This document shows, piece by piece, positions 28,423-43,411 of a stretch of DNA of 64,000 nucleotides. The number at the start of each line of letters is the position of its first letter. Positions within the stretch are counted from its first letter, which is position 1. This stretch comes from CAIWHR01 sp963717695 (lineage in GTDB: Bacteria; Pseudomonadota; Gammaproteobacteria; Burkholderiales; Casimicrobiaceae): assembly GCA_963717695.1 (NCBI GenBank), contig CAVQWR010000003.1, positions 1,178,001 through 1,242,000 on the forward strand, in the 5' to 3' direction. Under the pieces are notes generated by a model. The model was not told the DNA's origin. It searched no databases and saw only the letters and a list, made by a program, of their open reading frames with translations. A program made the translations under genes and the position numbers.

Positions 28423-30243
28423 GTGGTCTCGGATCGGCGACGGAAGTTTCTGCAGCGCGCGGGCATCCTTTCGCTGCTCCCGGCATGGCGGAACGGGTGG
28501 ACGGCGACGAGGCCGGGTGCCGCGTTTCGGCGCAATCGTCCTGCCGACGCGGCGTGGCCGTCGGCCGCCGCGTGGGAAACGCTCAACCGAGCGGTCGACG
28601 GGCACCTCGTCAAGCTCGACTCCCCGCTCGCCGTGTGCAGGTCGGCCCCGGACGGGGCCGCCTGCGCCGAGCTCTTCAGGGAACTCAAGAACCCGTATTT
28701 CATCGGCGACAACGTCGCACTTACGCAGACGTCCGGCTGGGTCGACGCATGGGTCTCGTCGCCCAGCGCTTACGCCGTCGCCGCGCACAGGACCGCCGAC
28801 ATCGTCGCCGCGGTGAATTTCGCGCGCGAGAACCGTCTGCGAATCGTCGTCAAGGGCGGTGGCCACAGCTATCAGGGCACATCGAACGCGCCCGATTCGC
28901 TGCTGGTGTGGCCGCGCGCGATGAACGACATCACGCTGCACGACGCGTTCGTCGGCGCGGGCTGCGCCGGAACGCAGGCCGCGCAGCCTGCGGTCTCGCT
29001 TGGCGCGGGCGCCATCTGGATGCACGTCTACGATGCCGTGATGACGAAGGCGGGCCGGTACGTGCAGGGCGGCGGCTGCGCGACCGTCGGTGTCGCGGGA
29101 CTGATCCAGAGCGGGGGCTTCGGCAGCTTTTCGAAGCGGTTCGGCATGGCCGCGGCGGGACTTCTCGAAGCCGAGGTCGTCACGGCCGATGGCAGCGTGC
29201 GCATCGCCAACGCCTGCACGAATCCCGATCTCTTCTGGGGACTGAAGGGCGGCGGCGGAGGCAGTCTTGGCATCGTCACCCGTATCACGCTGCGCACCCA
29301 CGAGCTGCCGGAGTACTTCGGCGGCGTCAATGCCAAAGTGAAGGCGAATTCCGATGCGGCGTTTCGCAGGCTCATCGGCCGCTTCATCGCCTTCTACCGC
29401 GACAGGCTCTTCAATCCGAACTGGGGCGAGCAGGCGCGTTTCGACGGCGGCAACATGCTGGAGATCGCGATGGTGTTCCAGGGTCTGAGCCAGGCGGAGG
29501 CCACCGCCGTGTGGCGCCCCTTCCTCGACTGGGTGGCGGCGTCCCCGCAGGACTATTCGATCGCATCCGCACCCGTGATCGTCGCGCTGCCCGCGCAGCA
29601 CTTCTGGGATCCCGCCTACCTCGGCAAGCTGCCGGGCGTGATCATTCCCGACGATCGTCCGGGCGCGTCTCCCGGCGACGTGTTCTGGTCGGGAAATCTT
29701 GGTGAGGCCGGACAGTTCCTGCACGGCTACCAGTCGAGCTGGCTGCCGGCGTCACTGCTGCACCCGGAACGCGAGAACCGGCTGCGCGACACGCTGTTCG
29801 CCTCGACCCGTCACTGGAAGATGTCGCTGCACTTCAACAAGGGCCTGGCCGGCGCGCCGCCGGAAGCGATTGCTTCCGCAGGAGGAACGGCGACGAATCC
29901 CGCGGTGATGTCCGCCTTCGCGCTCGCGATCACCGGCGGCGAGGGGCCGCCCGCCTTCCCCGGGCTCCCGGGGCGCGAGCCCGACCTCGTCCGCGCGCGC
30001 CGCGAGGCTGGCGCCATCGACCGGGCGATGAAGACGCTGGCGACGCTCGCGCCCCGCCCCGCTTCGTACGTGTCCGAAGGCAACTATTTCGATCGCAACT
30101 GGGCGCAGTCGTACTGGGGCCCGAACTATTCCAGATTGCGTGCCGTGAAGAGAAAGTACGACCCCGACGGACTCTTCTTCGTGCACCACGGCGTCGGCAG
30201 CGAGGACTGGAGCGCGGACGGCTTCACGCGCATCAAGGCATGA
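28423..30243 (+). CDS. Tat-exported berberine-bridge-type FAD oxidase
   Basis: A 606-residue flavoprotein. GTG 28423, behind GGGGAG, begins VVSDRRRKFLQRAG, a twin-arginine motif followed by a short hydrophobic stretch. The PCMH/FAD domain shows VVKGGGHSYQGTSNAP with the His for 8-alpha attachment, and QGGGCATVGVAG with the Cys for a second covalent link, so bicovalent FAD is likely. LKGGGGGSLGIVTRITL and the C-terminal BBE segment YFDRNWAQSYWGPNYSRL, KRKYDPDGLFFVHHGVG complete the family. It probably oxidises a carbohydrate or alcohol in the periplasm; the substrate is unknown. Confidence 0.92.
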   Translation: MVSDRRRKFLQRAGILSLLPAWRNGWTATRPGAAFRRNRPADAAWPSAAAWETLNRAVDGHLVKLDSPLAVCRSAPDGAACAELFRELKNPYFIGDNVALTQTSGWVDAWVSSPSAYAVAAHRTADIVAAVNFARENRLRIVVKGGGHSYQGTSNAPDSLLVWPRAMNDITLHDAFVGAGCAGTQAAQPAVSLGAGAIWMHVYDAVMTKAGRYVQGGGCATVGVAGLIQSGGFGSFSKRFGMAAAGLLEAEVVTADGSVRIANACTNPDLFWGLKGGGGGSLGIVTRITLRTHELPEYFGGVNAKVKANSDAAFRRLIGRFIAFYRDRLFNPNWGEQARFDGGNMLEIAMVFQGLSQAEATAVWRPFLDWVAASPQDYSIASAPVIVALPAQHFWDPAYLGKLPGVIIPDDRPGASPGDVFWSGNLGEAGQFLHGYQSSWLPASLLHPERENRLRDTLFASTRHWKMSLHFNKGLAGAPPEAIASAGGTATNPAVMSAFALAITGGEGPPAFPGLPGREPDLVRARREAGAIDRAMKTLATLAPRPASYVSEGNYFDRNWAQSYWGPNYSRLRAVKRKYDPDGLFFVHHGVGSEDWSADGFTRIKA

Positions 30244-30319
30244 CGACGGCCGTGCAGCGCGACGGCGCTTGCGGCTCGATGCACGGCGTCCGAGTCGCGC
30301 CCCTGCGATAGCGCTCGGC

Positions 30320-31048
30320 ATGATTTCACCAACAGGCGCAGGTGATTCGCGCGACGGCACGCCGCGCGTCGATGTCCTTTTCGTCCACATCCAGAAGACG
30401 GGCGGGATGTCGCTCTACAACAGCATGGCGGAGCGCTTCGGCGGTGCCCGATCGCGGCGATTCCAGCGCTCCTCCGAGGAATTCCGGCAACAGTTCCTGC
30501 AGCTCACCGACGACGAGATCGCGCGGCTGCGTCTCCTGTCCGGCCACTTCGAGCTGCCGTTCTGGCTGCAGCGCCCGTTATCGGATCGCTTTGTAGTCTC
30601 GCTCGTCCGCGAGCCCGTGGAGCGCGTGCTGTCCGCCTATCGATACGCCAAGAGCTGGCCTGAACACCGGCGCCACGATGACGTCGGCCGGATGACGGTT
30701 GACGAATATGTCACCGCACACGCCGCCGATACCGCGCGCCACAACTGGCAGTGCAGGAAGCTTTGCGGGCTGCCCGATTTCGCGTTGGCGAAGGCGATGG
30801 TCGAGCGGCAGGTGGACCTTCTCGGCGCCGTCGAGCTGATCGATCTTTTCACCGACGCACTGGCTGATGCGCTCGGCGTGCCGCTCGACATCCGCACCGA
30901 CAACGCGAGCTCCGACAAGTCGCCGCGGCGGGATGACCTCGACGCGACACTGATCTCGAGCCTCCAGGCGTGCAACGTCGAGGACTACAAGCTGTGGACG
31001 CACGTGATCGAGCGCCACCTGGTGCGGGGGCACCATCGCGCCGGATGA
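30320..31048 (+). CDS. Sulfotransferase family protein
   Basis: A 242-residue PAPS-dependent sulfotransferase-like protein. The 5'-phosphosulfate loop is LFVHIQKTGGMSLYNSM and the 3'-phosphate-binding strand and helix is VVSLVREPVERVLSAYRYA. A middle segment HNWQCRKLCGLPDF and KAMVERQVDLLGAVELIDLF match the sulfotransferase-2/heparan-type group. The acceptor is unknown, possibly a surface polysaccharide. It begins 76 bp after the flavoprotein gene on the same strand. Confidence 0.88.
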   Translation: MISPTGAGDSRDGTPRVDVLFVHIQKTGGMSLYNSMAERFGGARSRRFQRSSEEFRQQFLQLTDDEIARLRLLSGHFELPFWLQRPLSDRFVVSLVREPVERVLSAYRYAKSWPEHRRHDDVGRMTVDEYVTAHAADTARHNWQCRKLCGLPDFALAKAMVERQVDLLGAVELIDLFTDALADALGVPLDIRTDNASSDKSPRRDDLDATLISSLQACNVEDYKLWTHVIERHLVRGHHRAG

Positions 31049-31129
31049 TGCGTCGCGCGAGCGATCTGCCGTACGAATCACGCCTCACGGCCGCGCGACA
31101 GGCTGCGAGGCAGGCCTGCAGGCGGCAAG

Positions 31130-31567
31130 CTAGATGGTGTCCTCGAACGTCGCGCGGGCGCGGCGTCCGGGCCAGAGGTCCGCCGCCGCGGCATTGCGCA
31201 CGGTGACGGCATCGACGACGCGGCGAACGCCGACCGTGTCGCTCGCGACCTGAAGCGCGATATCGTGCTCGAGCACCGTGTCGACATTTCCGGAGAGCGT
31301 GACGACGGAGCCCTGCGTGTCGACGTGAAATGCGTGCGCGGCCATGCCGAACTCGCTCGCGAGTCCGGACTCGACCATCGCGGTGATCTCAGTATCGTCG
31401 AGGAGCAGCGCGACGGCATCCGCGCGGGGTGCGACCGCCCTCGCCGACATCGTGGAGTCGCCGTTGTGCCAGCGGGAAAAGTCGGACGTGGCCACGCCGT
31501 GCGTGCACATCACGCCGGCGGCTGCGCTCACCACCATCAGGAAAAGCGCCTGGTTCGAACTCAACAT
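31130..31567 (-). CDS. BON-domain exported protein
   Basis: A 145-residue protein whose ATG 31567 has AAGGGG six bases upstream. The N-terminus LFLMVVSAAAGVMCTHGVA is a signal or anchor segment. A single BON domain follows: DDTEITAMVESGLASEFG, HVDTQGSVVTLSGNVDT and QVASDTVGVRRVVDAVTVRN. BON proteins act at the envelope in osmotic and general stress. It is 73 bp downstream of the response regulator stop in the same direction, so the two are probably co-transcribed. Confidence 0.88.
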   Translation of the reverse strand: MLSSNQALFLMVVSAAAGVMCTHGVATSDFSRWHNGDSTMSARAVAPRADAVALLLDDTEITAMVESGLASEFGMAAHAFHVDTQGSVVTLSGNVDTVLEHDIALQVASDTVGVRRVVDAVTVRNAAAADLWPGRRARATFEDTI

Positions 31568-31640
31568 GTGCATCCCCTTGCTCACATGCCTGCAATCGGA
31601 GGCCGCGGCACCGTGCTGGCGGGCATGCCGCGGGTGGGCG

Positions 31641-32009
31641 TCATGCGACGTGACGCAGCTCCTCGAACAGCATCGGGTATTCGTGCGTCCCCTGGAAGAA
31701 GCCGTCGGCCCCGGCCGCCCGGACGACCGAGCGATAGCTGGGTGCCGCATGATTCGTGTACACGTAGATCACCGGGCGCGATTGGCCGTGCCGTGCGCGC
31801 ACGCGGCGCACCAGGTCGATGCCGGTGCCGTCGCGCAGCAGCAGATCGGTGATGACGACGTCGGGATTGAGCTCGTCGATGTCGACGATCGCCTCGTTGG
31901 CGGCCTCGGCCTCGCCGACGATCATGCAGTCGCCAAGCCCTGCAATCGCTTCGCGAATCCGGTTCCTCACCAGCGTCGAGTATTCGACGACGTAGATTCG
32001 TTTCATCAT
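31641..32009 (-). CDS. Single-domain response regulator with degenerate active site
   Basis: A 122-residue CheY-like receiver with no output domain. The phospho-acceptor Asp is present in NPDVVITDLLLRDGTG, and the switch Thr in VIYVYTNHA. The acidic pair after strand 1, usually DD, is EY in YVVEYSTLV. The region that usually supplies the conserved Lys reads GADGFFQGTHEYP, so the Lys is missing. Phosphorylation chemistry is therefore probably altered. AAGGGGCGA precedes ATG 32009. The group is common next to BON and hybrid-kinase genes in betaproteobacteria. Confidence 0.85.
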   Translation of the reverse strand: MMKRIYVVEYSTLVRNRIREAIAGLGDCMIVGEAEAANEAIVDIDELNPDVVITDLLLRDGTGIDLVRRVRARHGQSRPVIYVYTNHAAPSYRSVVRAAGADGFFQGTHEYPMLFEELRHVA

Positions 32010-32342
32010 TCGCCCCTTGGGTATGTCCGGACGGCGTGCGCCGCGTCCATGGCGGAAGGATCGGCCAAGTGCGCCTTTGGAAGGCATGCGCCGGGAGCGG
32101 TATCCCGTGTAGGGCGGAAGGAATGCGCTTGCCGGCGCCGCCTTACACCAACCAGGGCGCCGCCGGTGGTGGCTGCGGGCTCCATTTCGATAGGAATTCC
32201 GCCTACAGCGGATTCAGAGGGCGCCGGGCAGTCGCACGCGCACGCGTTGACGGAGAGTTTCGCGTAGCGGCGTGCCGCGTTTCTCGGAACGGAACCGGCG
32301 TGCGCCGCATCGGCGGGAGTGCCGCCTTGGCAGGAGGTCGCA
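32010..32342. other. 333-bp divergent intergenic region with TGTAGG motifs
   Basis: Divergent control region between the response regulator and the small gene at 32343. TGTAGGGCGGAAGG occurs at 32108-32121, and the reverse complement of a related TGTAGGCGGAATTCCTATC at 32190-32208. No gene is credible here. Confidence 0.45.
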
Positions 32343-32531
32343 ATGAAATCCATACTCGATCCGACGTTTCGGTACGTGCCGAGCGTGGAAACCGATCTGA
32401 AGAAGACGTTTTCGCGGGTCCGGCGGGAAATGGAAAAGGCCCGGTCCGCGCAGCAGGCGAGCGGCGTCGCATCCGCGCCGCGGATCCTGATGCTGCCGCG
32501 AGCGAAGGAATACGCCGGGCAGCGGTCATGA
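32343..32531 (+). CDS. Small hypothetical protein
   Basis: A 62-residue protein with an excellent AGGAGG ribosome site. Sequence features are ILDPTFRYVPSVETDLKKTF, then a charged helix RVRREMEKARSAQQ and ILMLPRAKEYAGQRS. It is soluble and basic, and no family is recognised. It sits 43 bp before the short-chain dehydrogenase gene, so the two form a likely operon divergent from the response regulator. Confidence 0.7.
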   Translation: MKSILDPTFRYVPSVETDLKKTFSRVRREMEKARSAQQASGVASAPRILMLPRAKEYAGQRS

Positions 32532-32574
32532 TCGGACATCTTCGCCGGGCGCGCCCCGGCGGGGCGGGGCGGGC

Positions 32575-33473
32575 ATGACGGGACGCAAGCGATCGGCGTC
32601 CGGCGCCGAGCAGCCGGCGCCGCCCTTTCCAAAGCAGCACCAGACCGGGCCCGGGCTCGAGGCGAAGCTGCGGCCGCGGCCGCGATTCGAGGCGCCTGCC
32701 TATCGGCCCGCGGACAAGTTGCGCGACAAGACGGCGCTCATCACCGGCGGCGATTCAGGAATCGGCCGGGCGGTGGCCGTGATGTTCGCGCGCGAAGGCG
32801 CAGACGTCGCGCTCGTCTACCTTCCGGAGGAGGCGCCCGACGCCGAGGAGACACGCGCCGCCATCGAGGCGCTCGAACGCAATGCCTACTGCTGCCGGGC
32901 AACCTCATGGACGCGGAGTTCTGCGAAGAGGCCGTGATGCGCACCATCGAGGCCTACGGCAAGCTCGACATCCTAGTGTCGAACGCCGCGCACCAGAACC
33001 GGAAGGACAAGCTCGCCCTGCTGACCGACGAGGAACTGGCGACGACCTTCGAGACCAACGTCTACGCCTACATCCGGCTTGCGCGCGCCGCGCTCGGGAA
33101 GATGAAGCGCGGCGGCGTCATCCTCGCGACGAGCTCGGAGACGGGAATCCTCGGTGCGCGCAAGCTGCCCGACTACTCGGCGACGAAGGGCGCGATCAAC
33201 GCTTTCACGAAGTCGCTGGCCATGGATCTCATCGACAAGGGTATCCGCGTCAATGCGATCGCGCCGGGGCCCGTGTGGACGCCGCTCAACCCGTCCGATG
33301 CCGGAATGACGCCGGAACGGGTCTCGCATTTCGGCGAGGACAACCCGATGGGTCGCCCCGCGCAGCCCGAAGAGCTCGCTCCCGCCTATGTGTTCCTCGC
33401 GTCGAACGCGGACTCGTCGTACATCACCGGGACCATCCTGCAGGTGATGGGCGGAGAGACGACCGGCGGCTGA
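32575..33473 (+). CDS. Short-chain dehydrogenase (YhxC/GSP39-like, one frameshift)
   Basis: An NAD(P)-dependent oxidoreductase of about 299 residues. The N-terminal extension PAPPFPKQHQTGPGLEAKL is typical of the general-stress SDR group (GSP39/YhdF/YhxC). The cofactor motif is TALITGGDSGIGRAVAV, then LVSNAAHQ, and the catalytic Tyr/Lys are in PDYSATKGAINAF, with APGPVWTPLNPS after them. A single shift near 32895 separates the N-terminal and catalytic halves (the length is not a multiple of three), which looks like an assembly indel. Confidence 0.9.
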
Positions 33474-33492
33474 AGACGCAGGTGCTGCGGGG

Positions 33493-35128
33493 TCAGTTCG
33501 AAGCCGGCTGATCGAACGACGCGAGCGCCGCCAGGAGATCGCCGGGGCTGACCGGCTTCACGAGGTGGCGGTCGAAACCGGCGTCCTGCGATCGCGCGCG
33601 GTCGGATTCGCCGCCCCAGCCCGTGATGGCGATCAGCATGATCTTGCGGTCGTTGCAGCGGTCGCGTATTGCGCGCGCCGCCTGGTAGCCGTCCATGCGG
33701 GGCATGCCGAGGTCCATCAGCACGATCTCGGGCTGGAATCGCTCCACTGCTTCGAGGGCGCTGGTGCCGTCGTAGACGATGTCCGCCTGGTTTCCGGAAA
33801 GGCGCAGCATCAGCGCGAGCGATTCCGCGGCGTCGCGATTGTCGTCGACCACGAGGATCCGGCGGGGCTCGTGCAGCGCGGCGAGGGCTTCCGGCGCGAG
33901 TCGCACGTCGGCCGCGGGCGCATCCGTCGCGGCGGGAAGTCGAACGCAGAATTCGCTGCCCTGGTTGCGGCCGGCGCTCCGCGCGGAAACCGTGCCGCCG
34001 TGCAGCTCGACGACCTGCTTCACCAGCGCGAGCCCGAGTCCCAGGCCGCCGTTGCCGACCTCGTCGCGCGCATCACCCTGGTAGAACATCTCGAAGATGC
34101 GCGCGCGCTCGGGCTCGGTGAGCCCCGCGCCGTCGTCGCCGACGCGGAGCGCGATCTCCCCGTCCTCGCGCACGACCGACAGCGCGATGTTGCCGCCGTT
34201 CGGCGTGAACTTGACGGCGTTGTTGAGGAGGTTCGACACCACCTGGGTGAGGCGCGCGCCGTCGGCCAGCACTTCGACGGCCTCGTCCTGCACCTTGACT
34301 TCGAGCTTCTGCCGCTTGCCGGCGACCATCGGGCGCACCGCGTCGACGGCGGCGGCGACGACGCTCGCCACCGCGATCCGTTCCTTGCGGAGCTCGAGCT
34401 TGCCGCTGTTGATCCGGCTGGCGTCGAGCAGGTCGTCGACCAGGCGGGCGAGGAGCTTGACCTGCCGCTCGATGACGTTGCGCCCCCATTGCATTTCGGC
34501 GGCGGAAGCCTGCGGCTGGCGCGCGAGCTCGATCGCGGTCAGGATGGGCTGCAGCGGATTGCGCAGCTCGTGCGCCAGCATCGCGAGGAATTCGTTCTTG
34601 CGCCGGTCGCCTTCGGCGAGCGCCTCGCGCTGCTTGCGCAGCCGGTGCTCGCTTTCGCGCAGCTGCGTGATCGATTGCTCGAGCTCCGCGGTCCGGTCGG
34701 CGACCCGTTCCTCCAGCGTCGGCATTGAGCCGCTCGAGCTCGGTCGACTTGCGGTAGAGATCGAGAAAGACGCCGATCTTGGCGCGCAGGATTTCGGGCA
34801 CGACCGGCACGGACACGTAGTCGACCGCGCCGGTCTCGTAGCCGCGCAGGCGGTCAACGTCGGAGAAGTGGATCGCCGACGCGAAGATGATCGCGGTCCG
34901 GCGGCAACGTGGATGCTGGCGGATCATCGCCGCCAGCTCGAACCCGTCGAGCTCCGGCATGTTGACGTCCATCAGGACCACCGCAATGTCCTCGCGCAGC
35001 AGGTGATTGAGCGCGTCGCGCGCGGTCGGGGCCTTGATCAGGTTCGCCCCGATGCTCCCGAGCATCGTCTCGTAGGTGAGGAGCTTCGCCGGCTGGTCGT
35101 CCACCAGCAGGATGTTGAGCTCGTTCAT
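33493..35128 (-). CDS. REC-HisKA-HATPase-REC hybrid histidine kinase (one frameshift)
   Basis: A soluble hybrid kinase of about 545 residues. An N-terminal receiver (ILLVDDQPAKLLTYETML, VVLMDVNMPELDGFELA) is followed by a coiled linker (ELEQSITQLRESEHRLRKQ), a HisKA with AMLAHELRNPLQPI, and an HATPase with LNNAVKFTPNGG, GDDGAGL and GLGLGLALVKQVVELHGG. A C-terminal receiver closes it (ILVVDDNRDAAESLALML, VLMDLGMPRMDGYQAA). There is no membrane segment. One shift near 34727 lies in the linker. It starts 17 bp after the poly-HAMP kinase stop, so both kinases are probably in one operon and may share phosphoryl flow. Confidence 0.93.
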
Positions 35129-35145
35129 CGCGACGGCGCCGTTCA

Positions 35146-41478
<6,333 letters not shown>

Positions 41479-41866
41479 CGGTGATCCTCGCGCGTGAAAT
41501 CGTCGGACCGGGCGGCGGGTCGCACGGCCGGACCCTGCGCGCGCAGCGATGCCGCACAGGACGTGCCGCGTCAGCGGTCGGGAACGATTTCGACATTCAG
41601 CACGGCATCCGCGGGCTCGATATCCCGCGACCTGACTGACGCCGTCCCGCGCTCCCTGACGGGGCAAGCGATGCCGCCCGTCTGCATCGGCACCCGCGAT
41701 GCGATGATGGCGGCGGCGGTCCCCGGTCGAAGTAGGCGGGCTGGCGGCCTCATTGTAGGAATCGTCCTACAGCGGGCGCGGTGCCGAAGCCGGGCAAGCG
41801 AGGCGCGAACACAGCACCGCCCCCCTGCGCTCGATACGGAATTGGGGCGCCGACGGCGCCCGATGC
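41479..41866. other. 388-bp intergenic region upstream of the poly-HAMP kinase
   Basis: No gene is credible. It holds the 18-bp palindrome at 41754-41771 and otherwise GC-rich sequence. Confidence 0.45.
41754..41771. promoter_or_regulatory. TGTAGGA-N4-TCCTACA palindrome
   Basis: Perfect 7-bp arms with a 4-bp spacer, 276 bp upstream of the poly-HAMP kinase start and followed by GCGG. A degenerate relative ending CCTACAGCGG lies at 32189-32211 next to the response regulator. This is likely a protein-binding site; the protein is unknown. Confidence 0.5.
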
Positions 41867-42175
41867 TCAGCGCGGCGAGGGAGGGCGGAGCGGAAGTGAC
41901 AGTTCGTAGCCGAGGCGCCCGTCGCGCCGAACACGTGCGGCGAGCAATCCGCCGTGAAGCTCGGCAATGCGCTCGGCGAAGATCAGACCCGCCCATCCTG
42001 CGGGGGCGCGGACAGCGTCGACACCGGAGCGGCCGCCTTTCCCGGATGCAATGGCGCCGTCGCCGTGTTCGGGCAGACCGACGGACACGCTCCAGCGGGC
42101 GGCCCCGGCGGCAACGTAAACCTCGATCGCGTTCTCCGACCGCCGCAACGCGGCGCGTCGCGCTCGGATTGACAC
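41867..42175 (-). pseudogene. Remnant of a histidine kinase ATPase domain
   Basis: A frame of about 102 codons with GTG at its start and no clear RBS. The second half, AGLIFAERIAELHGGLL followed by LGYELSLPLRP, matches the G2 box and last strand of HATPase domains. The first half (LRRSENAIEVYVAAGAARW) resembles the preceding strand. The N box, dimerisation domain and sensor are absent on either side. It is most likely the 3' relic of a deleted kinase gene. Confidence 0.5.
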
Positions 42176-42218
42176 GTGGAAAGGGCCACGATCATGTCGT
42201 GGTCACGGGGCCTGCGAT

Positions 42219-43286
42219 TCACGCGCCCCGGTTTGCCAACACGTAGTGCGAGCTCCGCCGGAGGAAGGGCTTTTCGACGAGGTGCCACGACGCGAACGCG
42301 AGCATGAGAACGAGCGCGATCGCGAGCGTCAGCGCGCCAAAGGGATTCCGCTCGAACGCGCCGACGCTCACCAGCGTCTGCAGCACGGGCACGTGAATGA
42401 TGTAGATGCCGTACGAAAGGTCGCCGTACCGCGCGAAGTTGCCGAGGTGCCGGACGCCGAAGGCGAGAAAGACCACGACGAGCGCGAGCGCGGCGGGCTC
42501 GACGCCGATCTTGAGCACGGGCCACGCATTGCCGGCGAGCAGCCCGCCGATGCTGAATGCGACCGCCGCCTTCCAATGGCGACGCAGCGAGGGGAGATGG
42601 TAGTAGCAGAGCGCACCTGCCGCGAAGTAGCCGAGCTGTCCGGGAAGCTGGTAGGCGAGGCGCGCGAGCAAGGCGCCGTGCTCCGAGCGCGCCGCGAGGA
42701 GGCCGAGGCCGACGCTCCACGCGATGGCGAAGGCATAGGCGAGCGCCAGCACGCTCGTGCGACCCCAGCGACGTGCGAGCCATGCCAGAACCGGGACGCA
42801 CAGGTAGAACATCACCTCGATCTTGATCGTCCACAGCGCGCCGTTCACTTCGGTCACCGGGTTGTGAGCAAACACGCCGGGCAGCGTCGGCGCGAGAAAA
42901 TTGGCGAAGGCGAGGTTGGCCGCGAGATAGCGCCACAGGCCGGACGAGAAATACTCGCGCCACGAGGCCTCGGTGATGCACGCGCCGAGCACGGCGGCCG
43001 CGATGACCACGGTCGCGTAGCCGGGGTAGATTCTTCGGATCCGCTTGCCGAAATACTCGCGTGTGGAGCGCGACTGCTCAAAACTCATGAACACGAGGAA
43101 GCCGCTGACGACGAAGAACGATTTCACCGCGAGGTCGGCCGAGATCACGCGCAGGAAACCGAGCTCGGGCGCGCGGCTGCAGACGTGCACGTGATAGAGC
43201 ACGACCGCACCCGCGAAGAGGAAGCGCAGCAGGTCGAAATTGTTCCGTTGCGGCACCGGAATGCGCGCAGGTGGACTTGGCGTCAC
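42219..43286 (-). CDS. OafA/YrhL-type membrane acyltransferase
   Basis: A 355-residue polytopic protein of the acyltransferase-3 family, which O-acetylates surface polysaccharides or lipids. It starts at GTG 43286, with RNNFDLLRFLFAGAVVLYHVH carrying the family's essential His. FFVVSGFLVF, the Arg motif FGKRIRRIYPGY, VNGALWTIKIEVMFYL and LSYGIYIIHVPV follow, with about ten membrane helices. It has no SGNH domain. It is monocistronic by position; the nar-linked membrane gene upstream ends 126 bp away. Confidence 0.9.
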   Translation of the reverse strand: MTPSPPARIPVPQRNNFDLLRFLFAGAVVLYHVHVCSRAPELGFLRVISADLAVKSFFVVSGFLVFMSFEQSRSTREYFGKRIRRIYPGYATVVIAAAVLGACITEASWREYFSSGLWRYLAANLAFANFLAPTLPGVFAHNPVTEVNGALWTIKIEVMFYLCVPVLAWLARRWGRTSVLALAYAFAIAWSVGLGLLAARSEHGALLARLAYQLPGQLGYFAAGALCYYHLPSLRRHWKAAVAFSIGGLLAGNAWPVLKIGVEPAALALVVVFLAFGVRHLGNFARYGDLSYGIYIIHVPVLQTLVSVGAFERNPFGALTLAIALVLMLAFASWHLVEKPFLRRSSHYVLANRGA

Positions 43287-43411
43287 GACACGAGACCTGG
43301 CAACGGGCGTCGGATGTGCAGTTGTCGCGGGTGTCCGGCCGCGGCAATGCCGGCGCTCGCACGAGCCCAGCCATCGCGGTCGTCCCGAAACGATGGCGGC
43401 TGTCGCACGTG

